Of a stretch of 64,000 nt of DNA, positions 54,404 through 62,511 are shown in pieces (within the stretch, counting starts at the first letter, position 1; the number at the start of each line of letters is the position of its first letter). The stretch is from Fictibacillus fluitans. Its GTDB lineage: Bacteria > Bacillota > Bacilli > Bacillales > Fictibacillaceae. The stretch covers positions 310,001 through 374,000 of the forward strand of contig NZ_JAUHTR010000002.1 in assembly GCF_030418125.1 (NCBI RefSeq), written 5' to 3'. The position numbers were made by a program, and so were the translations under genes. The notes beneath the pieces were generated by a model. That model ran no database searches. It was given only the letters and a program-made list of their open reading frames with translations, and had not been told where the DNA came from.

Positions 54404-55338
54404 GTACACTCATCGATTTTCATTCTGTAGATAAATCATTTTATAAAGGAAAAGAGTCGGTGAAGGCGGTCATTGGTGCCAACCTTACAGTGAAAAAAGG
54501 CAGCGTCGTCGGGCTTGTCGGGGAATCGGGATCCGGCAAAAGTACACTCGGGAAGATGCTGATTGGTCTGGAAATGCCGTCTGAGGGAAGCATTCAGTAT
54601 GCGGGTGCGCCGCTTTGGAAAAATAAAAAATTCATCCGTCCCCGCCCCGGTGAAATTCAGAGCGTTTTTCAGGACCCGCAATCCTCTCTTGATCCGCGGA
54701 TGCGTGTCAAAGAAATCATTCTCGAACCACTTTTTGCACTGGGCACGAGAGAGAGGAAGGAAAAAGGCAGCCGGGAACGTCTCACTTCGCTGATGAAGCG
54801 CGTCGGTCTGAAGGCGGAGCACCTTGACCGGTATCCTCATGAATTCAGCGGCGGACAGAGACAGCGGATTGCCATCGCCCGGGCGCTTATTACCGATCCA
54901 TCCTTTATCGTTCTCGATGAACCGACCTCCGCACTCGATGTTTCTGTGCAGGCACAGGTGCTCAACCTGCTGAAGGAATTGAAAAACGAGCGCAACTTAA
55001 CGTATTTGTTCATTTCCCATAACATGTCGGTCATACGGTATATGTGTGATGTGATCGCAGTCATGTACAAGGGACGTATTGTGGAATCCGGTCCGGCACG
55101 AAAGCTGTTTGAATCCCCGCGCCATCCGTACACGAAGATTCTCTTATCTTCACTGCCGAGTATTTTTGAAAAGAAGGGGCCGGCGCTGAGCTTTGCTCCA
55201 CCAGCTGAAGTGGATTCGGGGGAGGAGGCATGCGGATTTTTTGAACGCTGTCCCTTCCGGATGGAAGCTTGCCTGAAAGCTCCCGCGTTCGAATCAATCA
55301 CCGAAGAGCATGGGGTTGCCTGTCATCTTGAAGGATAG
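54400..55338 (+). CDS. ddpF: Dipeptide ABC importer ATPase (DppF/OppF type)
   Basis: 312 residues: Walker A GESGSGKST, signature FSGGQRQR, Walker B FIVLDEPTSALD, and the C-terminal extension with CGFFERCPFRMEAC. TTG start 54400 after AAGGAGGGATACATA, overlapping the ddpD stop by one codon (TTGA). Forms a heterodimer with the preceding ATPase. Confidence 0.92.
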   Translation: MSTLIDFHSVDKSFYKGKESVKAVIGANLTVKKGSVVGLVGESGSGKSTLGKMLIGLEMPSEGSIQYAGAPLWKNKKFIRPRPGEIQSVFQDPQSSLDPRMRVKEIILEPLFALGTRERKEKGSRERLTSLMKRVGLKAEHLDRYPHEFSGGQRQRIAIARALITDPSFIVLDEPTSALDVSVQAQVLNLLKELKNERNLTYLFISHNMSVIRYMCDVIAVMYKGRIVESGPARKLFESPRHPYTKILLSSLPSIFEKKGPALSFAPPAEVDSGEEACGFFERCPFRMEACLKAPAFESITEEHGVACHLEG

Positions 55339-55352
55339 GAGGAGGTAGCACA

Positions 55353-55892
55353 GTGATTCAGGGGGAGCGGCTTCGGGAACTGCGAAAGCAGAGGAACTTT
55401 ACACTTCAGGCTTTAGCGGCACAAACGGGTTTAAGCCCAAGCCTGCTGTCTCAAATCGAGCGTGGACTGGTTGACCCGACGGTAAGCACGTTTTGGAAAA
55501 TATGCACAAGCCTGAACGTTCCTCTGACCTACCTTTTTGAAGGAGTGGATGAGGACCGGGTGGTCGTGAGGAAGAATCAGCGCCGCAAGATTCAGCTGTC
55601 GGACGAAAAGGTGAAGTACCATGAACTGACGTCCAACCGCAGCGGGAAACTGGATTTCCTCATGGTTGAAATCCAGGCCGGCGAGATGAAGGAAGCCGAA
55701 CTGGTCGCTCATTCAGGTGAAGAGTGCGGCATTGTCCTCCAGGGTGAGCTGATCGTTATCCTGAGAGATCAGGAAATCCACCTTCAGGAAGGCGACAGCA
55801 TCCACTTTTCCAGTACAACGCCCCACCGGTATGTAAATCCAGGGAGTGAAGCATCATTATCCATCTGGGCGATGACCACCAGCTTAATTTAG
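55353..55892 (+). CDS. XRE-cupin transcriptional regulator
   Basis: 179 residues: HTH_3 domain (ERLRELRKQRNFTLQALAAQ, residues 4-60) and a C-terminal cupin_2 domain (about 105-175, EECGIVLQGEL ... GDSIHFSSTTPHRYVNPG). The cupin probably binds an amino acid or peptide ligand. It closes the dipeptide operon, 14 bp after ddpF, so it is the likely local regulator. GTG start after AGGAGGAGG. Confidence 0.9.
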   Translation: MIQGERLRELRKQRNFTLQALAAQTGLSPSLLSQIERGLVDPTVSTFWKICTSLNVPLTYLFEGVDEDRVVVRKNQRRKIQLSDEKVKYHELTSNRSGKLDFLMVEIQAGEMKEAELVAHSGEECGIVLQGELIVILRDQEIHLQEGDSIHFSSTTPHRYVNPGSEASLSIWAMTTSLI

Positions 55893-55914
55893 GGAGAAAA
55901 TGATCGATTATAAG

Positions 55915-55943
55915 GAAAAAAGCCTCTGCAAAGAGGCTTTTTT
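55915..55943 (+). terminator. Terminator of the ddp-like operon
   Basis: AAAAAAGCCTC/GAGGCTTTTTT hairpin with T run. Confidence 0.88.
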
Positions 55944-55999
55944 CCTTGGTGGATGTAGTTTTGGTGCTTTTCGAGGGCAGATTGGGCTGTCGGTGGGGA

Positions 56000-56145
56000 C
56001 AATTTGGCGCTGAAATACGGAATACAAGCCAGTTTTCCACTTTTACGCGCCGAAATCAACTATTTAACGTCCAAAGTAACCTATTTACCCGCCATAATCG
56101 AACATTTACCCGCCAAAACCCGATTATGTCAACTAGCGACCCGGA
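56000..56145. repeat. Intergenic array C, exact 21-bp period
   Basis: TACAAGCC, TACGCGCC, TAACGTCC, TACCCGCC, TACCCGCC begin at 56023, 56044, 56065, 56086 and 56107: five units exactly 21 bp apart. The 3' flank CGCCAAAACCCGATTATGTC then AACTAGCGACCC matches array B with two changes. The remaining gap up to 56199 shows nothing else. Confidence 0.75.
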
Positions 56146-56199
56146 ACACAGCCAGCAAACGCGACCCACAAATCCCGGCCCACATAACAACCACCAAAG

Positions 56200-56724
56200 C
56201 TACTTCCTCAAAACCCCCAAATATTCAACCCACGGCCCGACATCGGTGCGATAACGCTCCGCCATAATCCGGGCGATCTGGGTAATGTGAGTCAAATCAT
56301 GCACCGCCCAGGTGGAGATCAATTCTCTGGCTTTCACGGTGCCGAACGCGGGATGGGTGCCCGTCTGTTCCAACGACATCTCATCATCTACTAAAGCTCT
56401 GAGCCTGGCGATATTTTCACTTCGAAGCGTGAGAAATTCCGCCAGTTTTTGCTCGATTGTGCTTTCCTTTTGTTTATTTAAATGAGCGTAGCGGTCAAAT
56501 GGAGGAAACGGCTTGCCCTCTCCTTCTTGAATGATCCATTCCAGCCGGGGAATCCAGTTGGTTTTCTCTCCCTCAATGAGGTGGTCGACGACTTCAACCG
56601 CATTCCATGTTCCTTCTCCTTCATGGCAGTGAAGCCAGCCTGGAGACAATCCGGATAAAAAATGTTCCAGTGTCCGGGGTGTAGTCTCCAGCACTTCAAT
56701 CGCTTCGTTCAGGTTAAAATTCAT
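56200..56724 (-). CDS. DinB-family protein
   Basis: 174 residues, four-helix-bundle DinB/DUF664-type protein. The metal-binding histidines are visible in [13 protein letters not shown] and in [14 protein letters not shown]. Many Bacillaceae encode such proteins; some are thiol-dependent S-transferases (bacillithiol) but most are uncharacterised. I chose ATG 56724 ([13 protein letters not shown]) after GAAGGGTGATGA; the frame is open further upstream. Confidence 0.88.
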   Translation of the reverse strand: MNFNLNEAIEVLETTPRTLEHFLSGLSPGWLHCHEGEGTWNAVEVVDHLIEGEKTNWIPRLEWIIQEGEGKPFPPFDRYAHLNKQKESTIEQKLAEFLTLRSENIARLRALVDDEMSLEQTGTHPAFGTVKARELISTWAVHDLTHITQIARIMAERYRTDVGPWVEYLGVLRK

Positions 56725-56768
56725 TTCATCACCCTTCCTTCCTAACAAAGAAATTCAATGGCGATGAG

Positions 56769-57998
56769 TTAAATTCCTCTGCTCTTTGGAACCTGTATCC
56801 GCTGTGCAGCTTTTCTTTTTCTGACCAGTCCGAAATAGGAAAGAGAGGCAAGGAAGCTTGCAAAGAAGATTACCGCTCCCATCGGAACTGCTGAATTTTC
56901 ACCGGCAACCCCGACAAGCGGTGCGGCCAGGGAACCGAGAATAAACGGCAGCAAACCGAGCAGCGCTGATGCGCTTCCGGCAATATGCCCCTGTGCGTCC
57001 ATCGCGAGCGAAAAAGATGTGGTGGCGATGATGCCAAGGGAGCATACAAAAAAGAAAATCGGAATAACGACGGCTGCCAATGGAGCTTTGATCAGCACCG
57101 AAACGAGAAGCACCAAACTGGCCAGATTGGAGACGAGCAAGCCGATTCTTAAAAAGGTGCGCTCCGGGATTGTATCTGTCAGGCGGCCGACAAGCTGGCT
57201 TCCGAGCATTAAGGCAAATCCATTCATTCCGAATAAAATACTAAAAACCTGTGGAGATACACCGTATATATTTTGATAAACGAACGGGGTGCCCGATACA
57301 TAGGCAAAGATTCCCGCCATAATAAATCCTTGTGTAAAGGCATAGCCGAGAAACTGCCGGTTTTTCAATAAAGAACCGAAATTCCGAACGACCTGAAGGG
57401 GGTCGCCCGGTGAGCGTTTTTCAATTGGCAGGGTTTCCTCCAGTTTGGTAGAAACAATCAGAAACAAAATCAGGCCGAGACAGGCCAAAACAATAAACAC
57501 GCCCGTCCAGTCGGTAAATGCCAGAATACCGCCGCCGGTTACGGGAGCAAGGATGGGGCCAAGGTTGTTCACCAGCATCAGCAATGCGAAAAACTTGGTG
57601 AGCTCCCTGCCGCTGTACAAGTCGCGAACGACTGCCCGGGAGACAACCAGTCCGCCTGCTGCGGAAAAGCCCTGAATAAACCGGCTGGTGATGAAGAAGT
57701 AAATATTCGGTGCAAAGGCACAGGTAAGGGATGCCAACAAATATAAAATCAGAAAGATAAGCAGCGGTTTGCGCCTGCCCAGGACGTCACTCATGGGGCC
57801 GATGATTAATTGGCCTACGCCAAGGCCGAGAAGACAGGTGGTTAAGCTGATTTGCACCAATGAGGCGGTCGTGTCGAATTCCTTTGCAATGGTAGGAAAA
57901 GAGGGTAGATATGTATCAATAGTGAACGGGCCTAAAAGGGCAAGAGATCCTAACAGAAGTGCAAGCTGCAGTCGTTTTCTTTTTGTTATTTCAGTCAA
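56769..57998 (-). CDS. Bcr/CflA-type MFS drug exporter
   Basis: 409 residues, 12 helices, DHA1 family, Bcr/CflA subgroup: LLGPFTIDTYLPSFPTIAKE in helix 1, GPMSDVLGRRKPLL loop (motif A), and the RFIQGFSAAGGLVVSRAVVRD stretch with motif C-like glycines. Exports sulfonamide, bicyclomycin or other small molecules with protons. I chose TTG 57998 after AAAGGCG; the in-frame ATG at 58058 lacks a ribosome binding site. Upstream of the DinB gene on the same strand with a 44-bp gap. Confidence 0.9.
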   Translation of the reverse strand: MTEITKRKRLQLALLLGSLALLGPFTIDTYLPSFPTIAKEFDTTASLVQISLTTCLLGLGVGQLIIGPMSDVLGRRKPLLIFLILYLLASLTCAFAPNIYFFITSRFIQGFSAAGGLVVSRAVVRDLYSGRELTKFFALLMLVNNLGPILAPVTGGGILAFTDWTGVFIVLACLGLILFLIVSTKLEETLPIEKRSPGDPLQVVRNFGSLLKNRQFLGYAFTQGFIMAGIFAYVSGTPFVYQNIYGVSPQVFSILFGMNGFALMLGSQLVGRLTDTIPERTFLRIGLLVSNLASLVLLVSVLIKAPLAAVVIPIFFFVCSLGIIATTSFSLAMDAQGHIAGSASALLGLLPFILGSLAAPLVGVAGENSAVPMGAVIFFASFLASLSYFGLVRKRKAAQRIQVPKSRGI

Positions 57999-58138
57999 TG
58001 TTATCGCCTTTCTTCTCTGTTTAGTTTTATATAAACCGTGTTCTATAATACCGAACAAGCGGGAGACTTTTATTAATTATAGAGGATAGATTACCAGATT
58101 TAAACTTTTATAAACTATATTTCAAATATTACAAAAAA

Positions 58139-58172
58139 AGAAAAACCCGCCCAAGGATTTGGACGGGTTTGC
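58139..58172 (-). terminator. Terminator of the gab operon
   Basis: On the minus strand, AAACCCGTCC pairs with GGGCGGGTTT and is followed by a T-rich tail, just after the gabP stop. Confidence 0.8.
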
Positions 58173-58177
58173 GGTGG

Positions 58178-59569
58178 TTATTCTGCAAAGGTAGATTGAT
58201 CTTCATATGACGCTCTTGCGGCAGCATTCCTCTTTTTCAAAAGGAAGAACGATACAATCACCACGGCTGTAACGAGCAACGTGAGAAGCAGCTGCGAACG
58301 CATGGAGTCGATGAAAGCCATCGAAACCAAAATCACAGAAATGCTGGCAATAACAAAATACGATAAAGCAGGGAAGAGCCACATTTTCAGCTCCAGAGTT
58401 TCACCGGCCGCTTCGGCACGGCGCCGGATGACGATGTGTGAAATGGCGATGGCCAGATACACAATCAACGCAATGGCACCGGAGGCGTTAATCAAAAACT
58501 GAAACAGCTTGTCTGGTGAAACGAAGTTGAAAATGGCTGCGATAAAGGCAACCACTGTTCCTGCCCAAACCGCGCGGACGGGAACGCCTTGTTTGCTTAA
58601 TTTCAGAAACGCCTTTGGTGCGTCTCCACGGCGGGAAAGCGAGTAGATCATACGTGAATTGGTATAAAGCGCCGAGTTCAAACAGGACAGAACCGATATT
58701 AAGACAACGATGTTCATGATCAATCCTGCGCCCGGAATATCCACCATTTTTAGCATGGTGACATACGGGCTCTCTAGTGCTGTCGTTGAGTTCCACGGCA
58801 GCAGGGTAACGAGAATGGCTACTGAACCAATATAGAAAATGAGAATCCGCCACACAACGCTTTTGATGGCAACCCGGATTGTTTTTTTCGGATCCTCCGA
58901 TTCACCTGCAGCGATCGCGGCAATTTCGGCTCCAAAATAAGCAAAGATGACAGTGGCCACACCAAGGAAAATGGAACCCATGCCATTTGGCGAGAATCCT
59001 CCGCGGCCGATCAAGTTTTCTGTGCCCGGTGATTTTATGCCCGGGAAGAGGTGAAAAATGATAGCCAGTCCAAGACCCATAAAGATGGTGATGGCTACAA
59101 TTTTAATTAACGCAAACCAATATTCAAATTCTCCGAACGATTTAACAGAGAAGATGTTCGTTAATGTGAGCAGAACGGTCAGGACCAGGCTCCACGTCCA
59201 GATGGGAATGGAAGGGATCCACCCGTGGACGATCGCTCCGCCGGCTACAGCCTCGATGGCGATTACAATGACCCAGAAGAACCAGTAGAGCCATCCGATG
59301 GTATATCCCGCCCAGGGCCCGATGGCTTCCCGGGCATAGGTGGCAAATGACCCGCTGTCAGGATTGCGTGATGCCATTTCCCCAAGCATTCTCATCAGAA
59401 ATACGACGAGCAGGCCGGCAAAAGCATACGAAAGAACAGCACTTGGTCCTGTTGATTGGATCACAGAACCGGCTCCCACGAACAGCCCGGCGCCGATAAT
59501 GCCGCCCAGAGAAATCATCGTAATGTGCCTTGTTTTCAGTTGTTTCTGAAGTCCTTCTTTATTTTCCAT
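58178..59569 (-). CDS. gabP: GABA/amino acid permease (APC family)
   Basis: 463 residues, 12 helices, amino acid transporter family of AnsP/GabP type: ISLGGIIGAGLFVGAGSVI in helix 1, GEMASRNPDSGSFATYAREAIG, and FAYFGAEIAAIAAGESEDPKKTI. Downstream of gabT and gabD in the same orientation, so GABA uptake is the likely role; other omega-amino acids are possible. Start ATG after GGAGGCGAATAAC. Confidence 0.87.
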   Translation of the reverse strand: MENKEGLQKQLKTRHITMISLGGIIGAGLFVGAGSVIQSTGPSAVLSYAFAGLLVVFLMRMLGEMASRNPDSGSFATYAREAIGPWAGYTIGWLYWFFWVIVIAIEAVAGGAIVHGWIPSIPIWTWSLVLTVLLTLTNIFSVKSFGEFEYWFALIKIVAITIFMGLGLAIIFHLFPGIKSPGTENLIGRGGFSPNGMGSIFLGVATVIFAYFGAEIAAIAAGESEDPKKTIRVAIKSVVWRILIFYIGSVAILVTLLPWNSTTALESPYVTMLKMVDIPGAGLIMNIVVLISVLSCLNSALYTNSRMIYSLSRRGDAPKAFLKLSKQGVPVRAVWAGTVVAFIAAIFNFVSPDKLFQFLINASGAIALIVYLAIAISHIVIRRRAEAAGETLELKMWLFPALSYFVIASISVILVSMAFIDSMRSQLLLTLLVTAVVIVSFFLLKKRNAAARASYEDQSTFAE

Positions 59570-59616
59570 TGTTATTCGCCTCCTTGACTTTTTTGTGCGG
59601 GATAGATGTTCAGCGA

Positions 59617-60993
59617 TTACAAGCCGATGGAAACGTATTTTACTTCCAGATACTCTTCAATTCCAAAGTGGCCGCCTTCACGTCCCAATCCGCTCTGCTT
59701 CGTTCCGCCAAATGGTGCCTGGGCAACGGACGGCAGCGCGTCGTTCAGGCCGACAATGCCATAATCCAGTTCTTCGGAAAGGGTAAGCGCCTGTGTCAGA
59801 TTTTCCGTGTAAAGATAAGCAGCAAGACCATAGGGGGTATTGTTTGCCCGTTCAATGACTTCTTCTGCTGTTTTAAATGTGGTGATCGGGGCAAGCGGCC
59901 CGAAGGTTTCCTCGTTCATGCACAGCATGTCATCCGTGGCATTGGCAATAACCGTCGGCTCCATGAACAGGGAATCTCCCTTGGCGGATCCTCCGCATGC
60001 CAGCTTTCCGCCCTTATCGAGCGCATCCTGCACATGACGCTGGACTTTGCTGATGGCATTTTCATCTATCAATGGCCCGATGTCGGTTCCTTCTTCCATT
60101 CCGTCGCCTACTTTTAAGGCGGAAACGGCCTGGGTAAAGGCTTCTGTAAAAGCTTCAGCAATGGATTCGTGTACGTAGGCGCGGTTCGTGCAGACACATG
60201 TCTGGCCGGCATTGCGGTATTTGGACGCAAGCAGTCCCTGCACGGCTTTTTCAATGTTGGCATCACCCATCACAATAAAAGGAGCATGGCCGCCAAGCTC
60301 AAGCGAAATCTTTTTTACGGTATCGGCTGCTTTTCGCATGAGCAGCTTGCCGACTTCAGTCGATCCGGTAAACGATATTTTCCGTACGCGGGTATCCTCC
60401 ATCCAGGCATCGGAAATGGACGCGGCGTCACCGGTTACCACCTGCAGTACGCCTTCTGGAATGCCTGCTTCAACTGCAAGTTCCGCCAGACGGATGGCCG
60501 TCAGCGGTGTTTGTTCAGCAGGCTTGACGACCGCTGTGCAGCCCGCTGCAAGGGCAGGTGCCACCTTTCTGGTGATCATCGCGGCCGGGAAATTCCATGG
60601 CGTAATGGCTGCAATTACACCAACGGGCTGCTTTTGAACGAGCAGCCGTTTGTTAGTGTGGGAAGCGGGAATGGTTTGACCGTAGATCCGCTTTCCTTCT
60701 TCTGCGTACCAGGAGATAAAGCTGTTGGCGTAGGTTACCTCGCCAATCGCTTCCTTCAATGGTTTGCCTTGTTCCCGGGTCATCAGTTCACCCAGCTCCT
60801 GAGTGTTTTCCTTGATGAGCTGGTGCCATTTCATAAGCAGGGCGCCCCGGTCTTCAGCTGTACGCTTGGACCAGGCTTTAAAGGCATGGTGAGCGGCATC
60901 GGCTGCCGCTCGTGCTTCTTCAAATCCTCCATTTGGTACGGTGGCTACGACACTGTTGTTTGCCGGATTCGTTACTTCAATGACAGATTGCAT
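59617..60993 (-). CDS. gabD: Succinate-semialdehyde dehydrogenase
   Basis: 458 residues of the aldehyde dehydrogenase family. Active-site residues: N134 (TPWNFP), K157 (VVKPAE), E232 (LELGGHAPF) and nucleophile C266 (GQTCVC). It oxidises succinate semialdehyde from GABA transamination to succinate. I chose ATG 60993, 8 nt after GAGGAG; the GTG nine bases upstream is less likely. Thirteen or more bp after gabT. Confidence 0.94.
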   Translation of the reverse strand: MQSVIEVTNPANNSVVATVPNGGFEEARAAADAAHHAFKAWSKRTAEDRGALLMKWHQLIKENTQELGELMTREQGKPLKEAIGEVTYANSFISWYAEEGKRIYGQTIPASHTNKRLLVQKQPVGVIAAITPWNFPAAMITRKVAPALAAGCTAVVKPAEQTPLTAIRLAELAVEAGIPEGVLQVVTGDAASISDAWMEDTRVRKISFTGSTEVGKLLMRKAADTVKKISLELGGHAPFIVMGDANIEKAVQGLLASKYRNAGQTCVCTNRAYVHESIAEAFTEAFTQAVSALKVGDGMEEGTDIGPLIDENAISKVQRHVQDALDKGGKLACGGSAKGDSLFMEPTVIANATDDMLCMNEETFGPLAPITTFKTAEEVIERANNTPYGLAAYLYTENLTQALTLSEELDYGIVGLNDALPSVAQAPFGGTKQSGLGREGGHFGIEEYLEVKYVSIGL

Positions 60994-61014
60994 GTGTATC
61001 ACTCCTCAGTGCGG

Positions 61015-62355
61015 TTAGTTGGATGTTGAAACGGCAGTACGCTCAACGGCTTCAATGGATTCATTTAAAATTTCGATCAGCTCGTTAATCTCCTGCTGAT
61101 TAATAATCAATGGCGGTGCGAAGACAAGAGTATCCTGATTATCGAACACAACGGAACGCATGATCAGTCCGCGTTTTGCCGCTTCTGCGAGCACCTTTGG
61201 CGCAAGCGGTTCAGGGAATCGTTCGTTTGTATCTTTATTTTTGACGAGCTCAACCGCACCAATCAGGCCGAGAGCCCTCACATCTCCGACGATAGACCGT
61301 TGGGATTGGATGTTCTTAAAGCCTTTCAGAAGCTCTTCACCCATAACCCGGGCATTATCAATAAGGTTTTCGCGCTCGAGGATTTCGAGATTTTTAAGCG
61401 CCACGGCACATGCCATCGGATGTCCGCTGTACGTGTAGCCGTGAAGCAGCGTTCCTTCAGACAGCTCGATAAAATCGTTGTGCATCGTTTCCGAAATCAT
61501 CACACCGCCAAGCTGGGCATAACCGCTTGTGATTCCCTTGGCAAAACACATCATGTCAGGCGCGACGTCATAGTGGTCCATTCCGAAATATTTGCCGGTA
61601 CGGCCGAACGCCGTGATGACTTCATCGGTAATAAAAAGGATGCCGAATTCATCGCAAATGCTCCGGATTTCTTTAAAGTAGCCTTCGGGTGCGATGTGCA
61701 CTCCGCCTGCTCCCTGGACAGGTTCTGCAATATAAGCGGCGACGGTTTCAGGGCCTTCCTCCTGAATTTTGTCCCGCAGCGCCTGCGGCGAAAAATGGTC
61801 GACATAGTAAAAATCGGGTGCCAGTGAGTTGGTAAAATCACGGAATGGTTTGAGGCCGGTAGCGCTTGTCGCTCCCATTGCCACCCCGTGGTAGGACTGT
61901 GAACGAGAAATGATTTTTTTGCGCTTTGGCTGCCCTTTCAAAATCCAGTAATGGCGGGCAAGTTTATAGGCGGTGTCATTAGATTCCGATCCGCCGGAAG
62001 TGAAAAACGTGGCGGTAAGGTTCCCTGGTGCAATTTCTGCCAGCTTAGCTGCGAGCTTAATCGCCGGTTCGTTTGAGAAGGTGGCGAAACAGGAACTGTA
62101 GCCCAGTGTTTTCATCTGTTCGTATGCCACCTGCGCAATCTCTTCCCGCCCGTGGCCGATATTAACGTTCCATAGAGAGGAGAGACCATCAATCGCACTT
62201 CTGCCCTTGAGGTCATAAAGGCGTACGCCTTCTCCCTTGGTTAAAATAAATTCAGGACCGTTTGCCTGCTGCTGCTTGATTGCGGTCGTCGGATGCAAGA
62301 AATGCTTTTTATCGAGTTCTGCCAATTGTTCATAGGATTTTTGATTTTCCATCAT
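61015..62355 (-). CDS. gabT: Class III omega-aminotransferase (GABA transaminase)
   Basis: About 446 residues, fold type I PLP enzyme: TSGGSESNDTAYKLAR phosphate-binding loop, ITDEVITAFGRTGKYFG with the cofactor Asp, and FAKGITSGYAQLGG with the PLP lysine; GHPMACAVAL near the end. The subgroup often uses pyruvate as amino acceptor rather than 2-oxoglutarate. Adjacent gabD, gabP and gabR support GABA as donor. Two consecutive ATGs (62355, 62352) follow AAAGGGTGG; either may be used. Confidence 0.92.
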   Translation of the reverse strand: MMENQKSYEQLAELDKKHFLHPTTAIKQQQANGPEFILTKGEGVRLYDLKGRSAIDGLSSLWNVNIGHGREEIAQVAYEQMKTLGYSSCFATFSNEPAIKLAAKLAEIAPGNLTATFFTSGGSESNDTAYKLARHYWILKGQPKRKKIISRSQSYHGVAMGATSATGLKPFRDFTNSLAPDFYYVDHFSPQALRDKIQEEGPETVAAYIAEPVQGAGGVHIAPEGYFKEIRSICDEFGILFITDEVITAFGRTGKYFGMDHYDVAPDMMCFAKGITSGYAQLGGVMISETMHNDFIELSEGTLLHGYTYSGHPMACAVALKNLEILERENLIDNARVMGEELLKGFKNIQSQRSIVGDVRALGLIGAVELVKNKDTNERFPEPLAPKVLAEAAKRGLIMRSVVFDNQDTLVFAPPLIINQQEINELIEILNESIEAVERTAVSTSN

Positions 62356-62390
62356 AACCACCCTTTGCTGAATAATTATAGTTTTCTGAC

Positions 62391-62406
62391 TTAATAGCGC
62401 TTACAT
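62391..62406 (-). promoter_or_regulatory. cre-like site between the sigma-54 promoter and gabT
   Basis: On the minus strand ATGTAAGCGCTATTAA differs from the cre consensus at one position. It lies directly downstream of the -12 element, where CcpA would block initiation or early elongation. Confidence 0.5.
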
Positions 62407-62414
62407 AATTACTA

Positions 62415-62431
62415 TTGCAAGTTCTGTGCCA
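62415..62431 (-). promoter_or_regulatory. Sigma-54 (SigL) promoter of gabT-gabD-gabP
   Basis: On the minus strand TGGCAC-AGAAC-TTGCAA matches the -24/-12 consensus TGGCAC-N5-TTGCW exactly. It is 60 bp before the gabT start, and the adjacent upstream gene encodes a sigma-54 activator. Confidence 0.9.
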
Positions 62432-62459
62432 AACGGTATGACGGGAATATTAATATGTT

Positions 62460-62511
62460 TTAATTCATAAGTGAATTAAAACGAAGAAAATTCAATTCAC
62501 TTATGAATTAA
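62460..62511 (-). promoter_or_regulatory. Enhancer-like inverted repeat for the sigma-54 activator
   Basis: TTAATTCATAAGTGAATT (62460-62477) and its exact reverse complement AATTCACTTATGAATTAA (62494-62511) are separated by 16 bp, centred about 60 bp upstream of the sigma-54 promoter. The size and place fit an upstream activating sequence for GabR. The distal arm overlaps the last codons of gabR. Confidence 0.75.
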
